DNA of 64,000 bases from DCFW01 sp963790715 (GTDB lineage Bacteria; Bacteroidota; Bacteroidia; Bacteroidales; Bacteroidaceae): the NCBI GenBank assembly GCA_963790715.1, contig CAWBPN010000018.1:1054001-1118000 (forward strand), written 5' to 3'. Numbering within the stretch: position 1 is the first letter of the stretch; each line of letters begins with the position of its first letter. The notes beneath the pieces were generated by a model. It had not been told where the DNA came from, did no database searches, and saw only the letters and a program-made list of their open reading frames with translations. Made by a program: the position numbers and the translations under genes. Positions 55,480 through 63,390 of this stretch are shown here, piece after piece.

Positions 55480-55812
55480 ATGGACAGGGAATTGTTATCC
55501 AAATTAGATGGAGTTATGGAATCCGAATTGTCAAACTCCGATCTGTCAATAGACTATTTGGCATCGGAACTTAATTTTAGCCGCAGCACATTTTATAGGA
55601 AGATTAAGACACTTACCGGTATTTCACCTAATGATTATATACGGGTATATAAGGTGAAAAGAGCTGCCGAACTAATAAAATCCGGTGATTATACTTTGTC
55701 AGAGATAGGTGATATGACAGGATTCAGTACACAATCTTATTTTTCGGCAATGTTCAAGAAATATTATAATATGACCCCTTCGGAATATAAAAACAACAAA
55801 TCTTCAAATTGA
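55480..55812 (+). CDS. AraC-type DNA-binding domain, detached from the HTCS by a frameshift
   Basis: A 110-residue HTH_18 domain: LSIDYLASELNFSRSTFYRK and LSEIGDMTGFSTQSYFSAMF are the two helix-turn-helix units. It is what normally forms the C terminus of the HTCS just upstream. Its frame continues upstream without a stop for 16 codons (to a TAA at 55430-55432), and one added A in CCCAATAAC (about 55436-55443) would join it to the receiver domain. It may be a separately re-initiated protein, but no strong ribosome-binding site is seen before the ATG at 55480. Confidence 0.8.
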   Translation: MDRELLSKLDGVMESELSNSDLSIDYLASELNFSRSTFYRKIKTLTGISPNDYIRVYKVKRAAELIKSGDYTLSEIGDMTGFSTQSYFSAMFKKYYNMTPSEYKNNKSSN

Positions 55813-55866
55813 GTATGTTTGTTGTCTATTTACAATATATTATTAACACTAAAAATTATTGAAACA

Positions 55867-57021
55867 ATGCAGAGGATGATTCTTAATGAAACTTCTTATT
55901 TTGGAGCCGGTTGCCGTTCGGTTATCGCAGAGGAAGTTAAAAGAAGGGGCTTGAAGAAGGCTCTTTTAGTTACAGACAAGGATTTGATAAAATTCGGTGT
56001 CGCAGACGAGGTTATAAAGGTTTTCAAAGATGCAAATATTCCATACGACGTATTCACTGACTTGAAAGCCAATCCTACTATTGCCAATGTGCTGAGTGGC
56101 GTTAAGGCATTTAAGACCAGCGGAGCTGATTTCCTTGTAGCTTTGGGAGGCGGTTCGAGTATCGATACCGCCAAAGGTATCGGCATAGTTACGAATAATC
56201 CTGATTTTGCCGATGTAAAAAGTCTCGAAGGCGTGGCTAACACCAGACATAAGGCCGTTACAACTTTTGCACTTCCTACTACAGCCGGAACAGGTGCCGA
56301 GGTAACGATAAACTACGTTATAATTGACGAGAGCGCAAAGAAGAAAATGGTTTGCGTTGATCCTAACGATATTCCTGCTGTTGCCATTATAGACCCTGAA
56401 TTGATGTATTCGATGCCAAAGGGACTGACTGCCGCTACCGGTATGGATGCTTTGACGCATGCTATCGAAAGTTATATTACTCCCGGAGCTTGGACGATGA
56501 CGGATATGATGGAAACCAAAGCCATAGAATTGGTTGCTCAAAATTTGAAAAAAGCAGTTGATAACGGTAAAGACAAAGAAGCCCGCGAAGCAATGAGTTA
56601 TGCTCAATATATTGCAGGTATGGGATTTAGCAATGTCGGTTTGGGCATTGTTCATTCAATGGCTCATCCGTTAGGAGCATTTTATGACACGCCTCACGGT
56701 TTGGCTAATGCACTTTTATTGCCGTATGTTATGGAATATAACGCAGAAAGTCCTTCAAAAAGTAAGTATTTAGGCATTGCAAAAGCAATGGGTGTGAATA
56801 CTGACGGTATGAGTGTTGACGAAGGCGTTAAAGCAGCCGTTAATGCTGTTAAGGCATTAGGCAAGAGTATTAATATCCCGGAAAAGTTGCACGAAATCAA
56901 TGTCAAGGAAGAAGATTTGCATGCTTTGTCCATAGCAGCATTTAATGATGTTTGTACAGGAGCTAATCCGAGAAAAACTTCTCCTGAAGAAATTGAAAAA
57001 TTATACCACATAGCTTATTAA
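55867..57021 (+). CDS. fucO: Lactaldehyde reductase (iron-containing alcohol dehydrogenase)
   Basis: Reduces L-lactaldehyde, the product of L-fucose or L-rhamnose breakdown, to 1,2-propanediol with NADH. With the start at 55867 (MQRMILNETSYFG) the protein has 384 residues, close to E. coli FucO. NAD binding is seen in LGGGSSIDTAKGIGI; the metal ligands fall in the AIIDPEL/TGMDALTHAIE region, HSMAHPLGAFYDTPHGLAN. Its position right after a locus with two predicted rhamnosidases links polymer breakdown with rhamnose fermentation. A terminator follows. Confidence 0.9.
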   Translation: MQRMILNETSYFGAGCRSVIAEEVKRRGLKKALLVTDKDLIKFGVADEVIKVFKDANIPYDVFTDLKANPTIANVLSGVKAFKTSGADFLVALGGGSSIDTAKGIGIVTNNPDFADVKSLEGVANTRHKAVTTFALPTTAGTGAEVTINYVIIDESAKKKMVCVDPNDIPAVAIIDPELMYSMPKGLTAATGMDALTHAIESYITPGAWTMTDMMETKAIELVAQNLKKAVDNGKDKEAREAMSYAQYIAGMGFSNVGLGIVHSMAHPLGAFYDTPHGLANALLLPYVMEYNAESPSKSKYLGIAKAMGVNTDGMSVDEGVKAAVNAVKALGKSINIPEKLHEINVKEEDLHALSIAAFNDVCTGANPRKTSPEEIEKLYHIAY

Positions 57022-57028
57022 AGAGAAT

Positions 57029-57066
57029 AAAGAGACTGTGCTGAAAGTTGCATAGTCTCTTTTATA
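57029..57066 (+). terminator. Terminator after fucO
   Basis: AAAGAGACTGTG (57029-57040) pairs with CATAGTCTCTTT (57051-57062), a 12-bp stem including one G-T pair, with a 10-base loop and TTTATAAG after it. Confidence 0.72.
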
Positions 57067-57115
57067 AGATTTGCCGTATAGGCGATATAAAACTATAAAT
57101 ATTAAATTACAGGAA

Positions 57116-58714
57116 ATGAAAAGATTAGGAATTACAATCACATTATCGTTGTTCGTTTTTACAAATATATTGCCATGTACGAATCTGTTAGTCGGGAAAA
57201 ACGCTTCTGTGGACGGTTCAACAATCATTTCTTATTCGTTTGACGAATATGGCCTTTCAGGTTATCTTCAATATACTCCTCCTGCACAATATGGGCATGG
57301 CGCATTTTATAGTGTAGTAGGTGATGATGGAAAATCCTTGTCCAAGGTACTACAGCCGTCTCAAACTTATGGTGTGATGGGTAATATTAATCAATACCAG
57401 GTATCTATCGGCGAAACCACTTTTGACGGGCGTTTTGAGCTTGCCGATACCACTCAAAGAGGGATTGATTATATTTCGCTTATGCAATTGACTCTTCAAC
57501 GTTCACGTACGGCGAGAGAAGCGATTGGCGTTATGACGTCATTAGTGAAAGAATACGGTTATCACAGTACAGGCGAGAGTTTTTCAATAGCTGATCCGAA
57601 TGAAGTTTGGATTTTGGAGATGATAGGTAAGACATCAAAAGAAAAAGGTGCGGTGTGGGTAGCTGTAAGAATTCCTGACGATTGTATAGCAGCGCATGCT
57701 AATTATTGCCGGATACATAAGTTCCCGTTAAACGACAAAAAAAATTGTTTGTATTCTCCGGATGTGATCAGCTTTGCACGTAATAGAGGATATTTTTCGG
57801 GAAAAGATAAAGATTTTGATTTTGCAGAATCTTATGATCCGTTGACATTCAAAGCTCGCCGTTATTGTGAAGCACGCGTATGGAGTTTCTTTCATAAATA
57901 TAATAAATCGATGGAATCATACCTTTCATATATCAAAGGAACAAGTAATGATCCAATGCCGCTTTATGTAAGACCTGACAGAAAATTGTCGGTAAGAGAC
58001 ATTCAGCACATGATGCGTGATCATTATGAAGGTACAGAACTTGATCCGACAAAGGATATCAGTGCCGGTCCTTACCATTCGCCATATCGGATGAGTAAAG
58101 TCTTTTATAAAGTAGATGATAAAAGAATGTTCAATGAGCGTCCTATCGGTACACAGCAAAGTGCATTCACGTTTGTAGCTCAACTTCGTGCTAACTTGCC
58201 AAACGAAATAGGAGGAGTAATATGGTATGGATTTGATGATTCCAACATGACTGTTTTTACACCTGTTTATTGTTGTAATGACAAAGTGCCTGATTGTTAT
58301 TCTCATCAATATGCTTTTGATAACAAGTTTTCATGGAAGAGTTCATTTTGGATATATAACTGGGTTGCAGGTATTATTCGTCCTTATTATGGCTTAATGA
58401 TAGGAGATATGCGCAATGTGCAAAATAGGCTTGAAGATAAATTTGCCAACAAACAGGATAGTATAGAGGAACAAGCGTCGAAACTGTATAAAACAAATCC
58501 GGTCGAGGCGAAAGATATGTTAACATCTTATAGCATAAAAATAGCGGATGAGGCATTCGATGCATGGAAAAATTTGGGAGAATATCTCATCGTAAAATAC
58601 AATGACGGTATTTGTAAAGACATGAAGACCGGGCAATTTACAACAATTCCACCTTCTGAGGATTATAGTAGAGAAGTCTTAAAAGCTACCGATAGCAGGT
58701 ATGTAGCTTATTAA
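57116..58714 (+). CDS. C69-family dipeptidase
   Basis: N-terminal-nucleophile peptidase of the PepD/U34 type. The frame is open from 57071, but the ATG at 57116 (MKRLGITITLSLFVFTNILP) gives a signal peptide ending directly before the expected catalytic Cys in PCTNLLVGKNASVDGSTI; cleavage would expose the nucleophile. 532 residues, a normal length. Other conserved pieces are YGVMGNINQYQVSIGETTFD and YHSTGESFSIADPNEVWILE. Its last codons and stop form the left copy of the 18-bp direct repeat that flanks the AbiE module, so its 3' end seems to be an insertion target. Confidence 0.9.
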   Translation: MKRLGITITLSLFVFTNILPCTNLLVGKNASVDGSTIISYSFDEYGLSGYLQYTPPAQYGHGAFYSVVGDDGKSLSKVLQPSQTYGVMGNINQYQVSIGETTFDGRFELADTTQRGIDYISLMQLTLQRSRTAREAIGVMTSLVKEYGYHSTGESFSIADPNEVWILEMIGKTSKEKGAVWVAVRIPDDCIAAHANYCRIHKFPLNDKKNCLYSPDVISFARNRGYFSGKDKDFDFAESYDPLTFKARRYCEARVWSFFHKYNKSMESYLSYIKGTSNDPMPLYVRPDRKLSVRDIQHMMRDHYEGTELDPTKDISAGPYHSPYRMSKVFYKVDDKRMFNERPIGTQQSAFTFVAQLRANLPNEIGGVIWYGFDDSNMTVFTPVYCCNDKVPDCYSHQYAFDNKFSWKSSFWIYNWVAGIIRPYYGLMIGDMRNVQNRLEDKFANKQDSIEEQASKLYKTNPVEAKDMLTSYSIKIADEAFDAWKNLGEYLIVKYNDGICKDMKTGQFTTIPPSEDYSREVLKATDSRYVAY

Positions 58715-58717
58715 CTA
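58700..58717 (+). repeat. Left 18-bp direct repeat flanking the AbiE module
   Basis: TATGTAGCTTATTAACTA, identical to 60295-60312. It includes the last codons and TAA stop of the C69 dipeptidase. Confidence 0.9.
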
Positions 58718-58720
58718 GGG

Positions 58721-59503
58721 TTATAATTCTTTGACAAACTCATTGAATCTAAGTATTTTTGCCGCATTAGCTTTATCAAATAAGAGATGTTCAAAGTCAC
58801 GATATTTTTTGTTTAAATCGATTTTGTTTACCGTCTCAATTAGTGCACGTTTTAGATCTTCTTTATTAGCTATATTGCGTTTTGCAGATAAATATACGTA
58901 ATCCGGACTGGTTAGTCCCAGTAAAAACATGACATCATAAAAGTCACGTCCTTTTTGGCGTGCCAGCAGAGCTGAAAGTTTCATAGCACATAATGTTGAA
59001 TCGGGAGGTACAGGAAAGGGGAAGAAAAAACCTGCTCGTTTAATATTGGCAATAACCGGATTATAATTAACTCCCTGATCCTGGCTCTCAATCTTGATTA
59101 GGAAACGTTCTTCTCTATACCCTGATAAGTCCAATTCGAATAGTAGTTCCGGGAAGTAGAAGTTACGCCTGAATGCAGTTAACCTGCTGTTGTCTTTATC
59201 TCGTGTCTCTGCTCTAAATCCTGAGCGCTGCAAGAAAGTCAAAATATCATCAGTCATTTTCGTAAAATTTTCCTGTGAAAAATTCTTGCAGTCAAAATCC
59301 AAATCTTCAGAGAAACGATCGATCCCCTTTACAAGTCTTAGATTTGTACCACCAATAAAGACAATGTTTTTGATATACGGCGAAGTAGAAAGCCAATCTA
59401 GTATCATCAATTGTATGTACTCCTTGACCATATACTTTTGAAATGCTGTATTTTGTCTTAGTTCTATTGGGAAATAATTTTTTATCTGTTCTAAATCTAT
59501 CAT
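58721..59503 (-). CDS. AbiEii-type nucleotidyltransferase toxin
   Basis: Toxin of a type IV toxin-antitoxin/abortive-infection pair; in characterised relatives it transfers nucleotides to tRNA and halts growth during phage attack. At 260 residues it has the nucleotidyltransferase core: IGGTNLRLVKGIDRFSEDLD (about 50-69, with the metal-binding Asp pair) and the later conserved KLSALLARQKGRDFYDV. It overlaps the upstream antitoxin gene by 4 bases. The gene is complete and shows no damage. Confidence 0.88.
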   Translation of the reverse strand: MIDLEQIKNYFPIELRQNTAFQKYMVKEYIQLMILDWLSTSPYIKNIVFIGGTNLRLVKGIDRFSEDLDFDCKNFSQENFTKMTDDILTFLQRSGFRAETRDKDNSRLTAFRRNFYFPELLFELDLSGYREERFLIKIESQDQGVNYNPVIANIKRAGFFFPFPVPPDSTLCAMKLSALLARQKGRDFYDVMFLLGLTSPDYVYLSAKRNIANKEDLKRALIETVNKIDLNKKYRDFEHLLFDKANAAKILRFNEFVKEL

Positions 59504-60114
59504 AATCCGTATACTTTTTTCATTAAAATTATTCGTCGACTTAACGCCTTATTATTAAATCGAATTGCATATTCGTCGAACCTTTTTATATCAAGTTCAT
59601 TAGCAATATAATCTTCATCAAGCCTCAACTCTTCAAGTTCTTCTTTGGAATTGTAGAATGGGTAGAGGTATAATAAGTCCAATAACGCTTTTTCGGGATA
59701 AGCAAACATAATTGTTTTATCACCGAACGGCTTTAGTTCATACCCGAAAAACAGGTCTTTATTAACTTTTTTATAAGCGAAACTACCAAAATCATTCTGA
59801 AATTCGGCGGTTTTCAGAGATGACACAGCTGTAATTTGTGTAACGGCTTCAGGAATTATTCCATAAAATGACAGTGCCGAATGCAAACTGATGTATGATG
59901 GCTTGTAGATGCGATTTGAAATGTACATCGAGAAGTCCGGTTTCTCTAATAGCTCCGGAAAGGAGTAATATTCTTGTCGTAACTTAACCAACAAGCCTTG
60001 TTTCACCCAACGGCTAAGATTATTATTGTTGAATCCATGAAATACCGCTGTAATCTGATGAGTATTGACACATCCGATATCTATAAAACTTTTGCGGAAT
60101 TCCATAAAATTCAT
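59500..60114 (-). CDS. AbiEi-type antitoxin/transcriptional regulator
   Basis: Partner of AbiEii. 204 residues; the N-terminal winged-helix region (FNNNNLSRWVKQGLLVKLRQ, about residues 29-48) suits DNA binding, and the rest (YISLHSALSFYGIIPEAVTQ and ITAVSSLK, then FAYPEKALLDLLYLYPFY) is the antitoxin core shared by the family. AbiEi proteins repress their own promoter by binding inverted repeats, and a perfect 11-bp inverted repeat surrounds the promoter here. ATG at 60114; 60105 is an alternative start. It is coupled to the toxin by a 4-base overlap. Confidence 0.85.
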   Translation of the reverse strand: MNFMEFRKSFIDIGCVNTHQITAVFHGFNNNNLSRWVKQGLLVKLRQEYYSFPELLEKPDFSMYISNRIYKPSYISLHSALSFYGIIPEAVTQITAVSSLKTAEFQNDFGSFAYKKVNKDLFFGYELKPFGDKTIMFAYPEKALLDLLYLYPFYNSKEELEELRLDEDYIANELDIKRFDEYAIRFNNKALSRRIILMKKVYGL

Positions 60115-60159
60115 TTTGTTTCTATTTTTCTACAAAAATAGTGATTTATAGAAACAAAA
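60114..60159. promoter_or_regulatory. Operator-like inverted repeat of the AbiE operon
   Basis: TTTTGTTTCTA (60114-60124) and TAGAAACAAAA (60149-60159) are perfectly complementary and enclose the TATTTTTG -7 box (60133-60140). This is the expected arrangement for AbiEi autorepression. Confidence 0.7.
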
Positions 60160-60163
60160 CAAA
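60133..60163 (-). promoter_or_regulatory. AbiE operon promoter
   Basis: On the minus strand TTTG (60160-60163), a 19-base spacer and TATTTTTG (60133-60140); transcription should start near 60126, about 12 bases before the AbiEi ATG. Confidence 0.72.
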
Positions 60164-60269
60164 TATTGTGATGCTATTTTATATGATAATGAATTTCTCA
60201 CTGAAAAAAAATGAAGTTATTATGATAATAAATGGTCAAAAGATAATAAGTCTTTACGTTGTAAATGAT

Positions 60270-60277
60270 TATATTTG
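60270..60277 (+). promoter_or_regulatory. DUF4886 gene promoter -7 box (inside the inserted segment)
   Basis: TATATTTG, perfect TAnnTTTG, 57 bases before the ATG at 60334. It lies between the direct repeats, so the inserted DNA appears to supply the promoter of the downstream gene. Confidence 0.5.
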
Positions 60278-60294
60278 CTGTTACTAATTAATAA

Positions 60295-60312
60295 TATGTA
60301 GCTTATTAACTA
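60295..60312 (+). repeat. Right 18-bp direct repeat flanking the AbiE module
   Basis: Identical copy of 58700-58717. Here it is non-coding and ends 21 bases before the DUF4886 ATG. Confidence 0.9.
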
Positions 60313-60333
60313 ATAAAGTAATACATTGAAATC

Positions 60334-61179
60334 ATGAAGAATTGCATGTCATACACATTATCTATTGTGTTTCTTATTATAGTAAGTATTTCTGACCTTC
60401 AAGCCAAGAAGGTAATAAAAGTATTGGCAATAGGGAATAGCTTTTCTGTAGATGCCGTAGAACAGAATCTATATGAATTGGTCAAAGCGCAAGGCGACAG
60501 TTTAATTATTGGTAATGCATATATTGGTGGCTGTTCTTTAGATAGACATTGGAGTAATGCAAAAACCGGCAAAGCCGAATATTCATATCGTAAGATAGTA
60601 GGAGGACTGAAGACTATATATGAAAATCGAAGTTTAGAAAGTATTATAAAAGACGATGACTGGGATGTTATTACATTTCAACAGTCGAGTCCTATATCTG
60701 GTCAATATAAGAGTTACAAAAAATTAAGCAGTCTTATGAAATACGTCCGTAAAACGGCTATAAATAAACAGGTTGAATTTGTTTTTCATATTACTTGGGC
60801 TGATGCACAAAATAGTACTAATTCAGGTTTTATAAATTATGGTAAGGATCAGATGAAAATGTACTTAAGCATTATAAATACTGTTGAACGAGTAGCAAGA
60901 AAATATAAAATAAAAAGAATTATTCCTTCAGGTACAGCCGTTCAAAATGCCAGAACTATTTTCGGCGATGTTTTATGTCGTGACGGGCATCACCTTTCAT
61001 TATCAATAGGGCGTTATGTTGCTGCTTGTACTTGGTGTGAGTTTCTTACAGGTAAAAATATTATTGGTAATTTGTATTGGCCACCAACAATTTCGGCATA
61101 TAATGCTCATTATGCGCAAGTTGCTGCGTATGAAGCTATCAAAACACCGTATGAAGTCACACGGATATGTGAGTTTTAG
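60334..61179 (+). CDS. DUF4886 exported protein (SGNH-hydrolase-like)
   Basis: A 281-residue exported protein of a Bacteroidetes-enriched family related to SGNH hydrolases. The signal peptide (MKNCMSYTLSIVFLIIVSIS) ends near LQAKK. VLAIGNSFSVDAVEQNLYEL contains the GNSF form of the GDS nucleophile block, WDVITFQQSSP the third block, and RDGHHLSLSIGRYVAACTWC the C-terminal Asp-x-His-like block. Family members may be esterases acting on decorated glycans; no activity is proven here. It was probably once the second gene after the C69 dipeptidase, before the AbiE module separated them. Confidence 0.8.
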   Translation: MKNCMSYTLSIVFLIIVSISDLQAKKVIKVLAIGNSFSVDAVEQNLYELVKAQGDSLIIGNAYIGGCSLDRHWSNAKTGKAEYSYRKIVGGLKTIYENRSLESIIKDDDWDVITFQQSSPISGQYKSYKKLSSLMKYVRKTAINKQVEFVFHITWADAQNSTNSGFINYGKDQMKMYLSIINTVERVARKYKIKRIIPSGTAVQNARTIFGDVLCRDGHHLSLSIGRYVAACTWCEFLTGKNIIGNLYWPPTISAYNAHYAQVAAYEAIKTPYEVTRICEF

Positions 61180-61182
61180 TCC

Positions 61183-62694
61183 TTATTTTTTCACCACATT
61201 ATACTTGTTGCCATCTTCGTAATGCTCCTTATGATAATCTAACTCTTTGAGCAACCCCCATATCTTACTCTCTTTTACGCCTTTCATAGCCTCTTTATCG
61301 GTCTTTTTCATTTCATCGTATATTTCTCGTGCTGAGAGTTTTATCGTCTTTTCATTGCCTACAGGCTTACGGAAAAGCGTGTCTAAAACATCCTCTTCTA
61401 TTGTATTGCGCTGATATGCCGCATTATGCGCCATTATCTCGGCTTCTTCTTCCTCAGTATACCAATAACGCATGCCTTGTCCTATTTCCTCTTTTAGCTG
61501 GGCGTATATTTGTGCATGGTCTATCGGTGAGCAGTCTATCTTCTTATCTACCTCTATACATATAAAGCGTCTGCTACCAGTTGGGTCGGTCAACAAATCT
61601 CTTCTGTTTGAAGTAGCTATAAATGAGGTTGTTCGCGGTAAATTGCTAAGTCCTCGTTGATAGGCTTTCTTCGTATTTACCGTTGCCATTTGCATAAGGT
61701 TCTTCAACGATGCCATACCTTTGGCTGAGTATTTGTCTATCTCGTCCAGGTTTATTAGTGCAAACTCCGTCAGTTTCTCTTCGGCTCTGGCTGTTGAATT
61801 GATGTTTAATCTATCCAAGTAATAAGGCTGTAATTCATCAGGTAACAACAATTTACAGAAAGTGGATTTCTGTCGTCCCTGTTTCTTGCTTATTAGTATA
61901 GGTGCAACACTGTTGCCGTGGAGTGTGTCTCGTCCCAACCATTGAGCCGTCAAGCCACGCATCCATGTGTGGAAATGTTTTACCCAAAATTCGCTCTTTG
62001 AAACGCGCTCTGCCAAAGGTGTTACGCGGTCTTTACCGTCCCACTTTGGCAAAGACTCCATGTAATCTTTCATCGGATGAAAGTCGGCAATAAACGTAGA
62101 TTCCACATGTCGGCGAATGTCGTTGTCCCAAACATTTACGCCGTTTTTGCGTGCATAGGTGCACATACTGTGAATTACTCGTTCCGTTATTTTGGCATAA
62201 GGCTCATTACTGTTCAATAACCTGTATTCTGTTTGGTTGGTTATCTCATTGTGCCTCAGTTCATAACGGTTATTCATAAGCCACTCCATCTTGAATATTT
62301 CCGAAGACGTTTTCTTCACATCCTCTGCTGTCGGTTTTGATTGCAGTTGAGCATTCACCTCTATTATATGAGGGTCGCGTTCTTCTATCTGCCTTACCTT
62401 CTTTACAGGTGCAGAGTGTACTTCTTCGCCTTTGGCAGCCGGCGTTTTGCCCTTTTCTGCCTTTTCAGCCTCAGCCTTACTTATAGCCTCAATTGCTTGC
62501 AGAGCCATGACGGTTCTATCGCCTGTCCAATTAGGTTGCTTTCTGATTATGATACAATTATTCGTTATATCATCCATAAACGATTCCATATAAGACAAAC
62601 TTTTCATTGCCTCATCACCTTTTTTACTTGCTTCGGTCAACTTGTCGCACAAGGCAAAAAGATCTAACGCATTGAATTTCCTTTTTCCTATCAT
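61183..62694 (-). CDS. VapE-domain/DUF3874 mobile-element protein
   Basis: A 503-residue protein of the virulence-associated E type found in prophages and integrated elements of Bacteroidales. After a charged N-terminal part (1-170) comes the D5-like ATPase core: YMESLPKWDGKDRV, a Walker-A-like ISKKQGRQKSTFCKLL (about residues 272-287), Walker B FALINLDEIDKY and FIATSNRRDLLTDPTGSRRF. The last 70 residues (IKLSAREIYDEMKK and VKESKIWGLLKELDYH) match a DUF3874-type winged-helix tail. Probably a replication helicase/primase-like factor. It lacks the partners often found with it (VirE N-terminal protein, HU, amidase), so it may be a leftover of a larger element. Confidence 0.85.
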   Translation of the reverse strand: MIGKRKFNALDLFALCDKLTEASKKGDEAMKSLSYMESFMDDITNNCIIIRKQPNWTGDRTVMALQAIEAISKAEAEKAEKGKTPAAKGEEVHSAPVKKVRQIEERDPHIIEVNAQLQSKPTAEDVKKTSSEIFKMEWLMNNRYELRHNEITNQTEYRLLNSNEPYAKITERVIHSMCTYARKNGVNVWDNDIRRHVESTFIADFHPMKDYMESLPKWDGKDRVTPLAERVSKSEFWVKHFHTWMRGLTAQWLGRDTLHGNSVAPILISKKQGRQKSTFCKLLLPDELQPYYLDRLNINSTARAEEKLTEFALINLDEIDKYSAKGMASLKNLMQMATVNTKKAYQRGLSNLPRTTSFIATSNRRDLLTDPTGSRRFICIEVDKKIDCSPIDHAQIYAQLKEEIGQGMRYWYTEEEEAEIMAHNAAYQRNTIEEDVLDTLFRKPVGNEKTIKLSAREIYDEMKKTDKEAMKGVKESKIWGLLKELDYHKEHYEDGNKYNVVKK

Positions 62695-62754
62695 TTTCTT
62701 TATTCTTTATTAATTCTTTATTTTTAAATTACCTTGAGCAGTAATTCCTTACCG

Positions 62755-62785
62755 CAAAGATATAAAATTCAGACTGCGATGTCAA
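62755..62785 (-). promoter_or_regulatory. VapE-like gene promoter
   Basis: On the minus strand TTG (62783-62785), a 20-base spacer and TATCTTTG (62755-62762), about 60 bases upstream of the start. Confidence 0.68.
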
Positions 62786-63390
62786 GTTTTTTATGAATTA
62801 TTTTCCTGAAAACCTCAATGCATTTTGTTTTGTAAGTGCTATTCATGTTTCAGACAACCTCTATTCACAAGCAGTTTCAGCTGATTAGCTGAATAGTTGC
62901 ATACTTCATCTAACAAAGAGGCATGCATGACACATTCAGTCCTAAAACATATTGTTAACGAGTAGATAGCTATTAACTTAATTCAAATTTCTGATTTTAA
63001 CTAAAAAAGGAAAAACACGCTGGGAAAGTTTTAATTTGTCCAAAAATCGCGAAAAATTATATTCATTTATTGCAATTATCGAAATGATGAAATTGCAAAA
63101 ACAACAACATCCGCATGAACAAAGTTTGCCTATGTCCGAATTTGGCATTTTTGTTGGCACGCTATCATATCTTAGCAGCATATCATTCCAATATTATATA
63201 TATATAACCATTGCAGCGCCATACTTTACAAATCATTAAAATATCTCTGCATCAGCGTTCGAAAAGCTCTGGCGGAGCATCGATTCCACAGTACGTTTAA
63301 TATATTTTTCCAGAGTGTTTCACGTCCAAACTGTGTATTTGTCGGACGTTTTGCCAGTGTTTCTCATACTGAAAATCAGCATAAAAAATT

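Noticed and set aside
55966..56655. A 229-codon frame antisense to fucO
   Set aside because: Composition is Cys/His/Ser-rich without domains; fucO on the other strand is unambiguous.
58700..60312. Transposon with target-site duplication as explanation of the 18-bp repeat
   Set aside because: No transposase, no terminal inverted repeats inside the repeat copies, and 18 bp is unusually long; a gene-end integration or recombination footprint fits better.
63036..63239. A 67-codon plus-strand frame in the VapE flank
   Set aside because: No family similarity, no -7 box just upstream, low-complexity ending; treated as chance frame.
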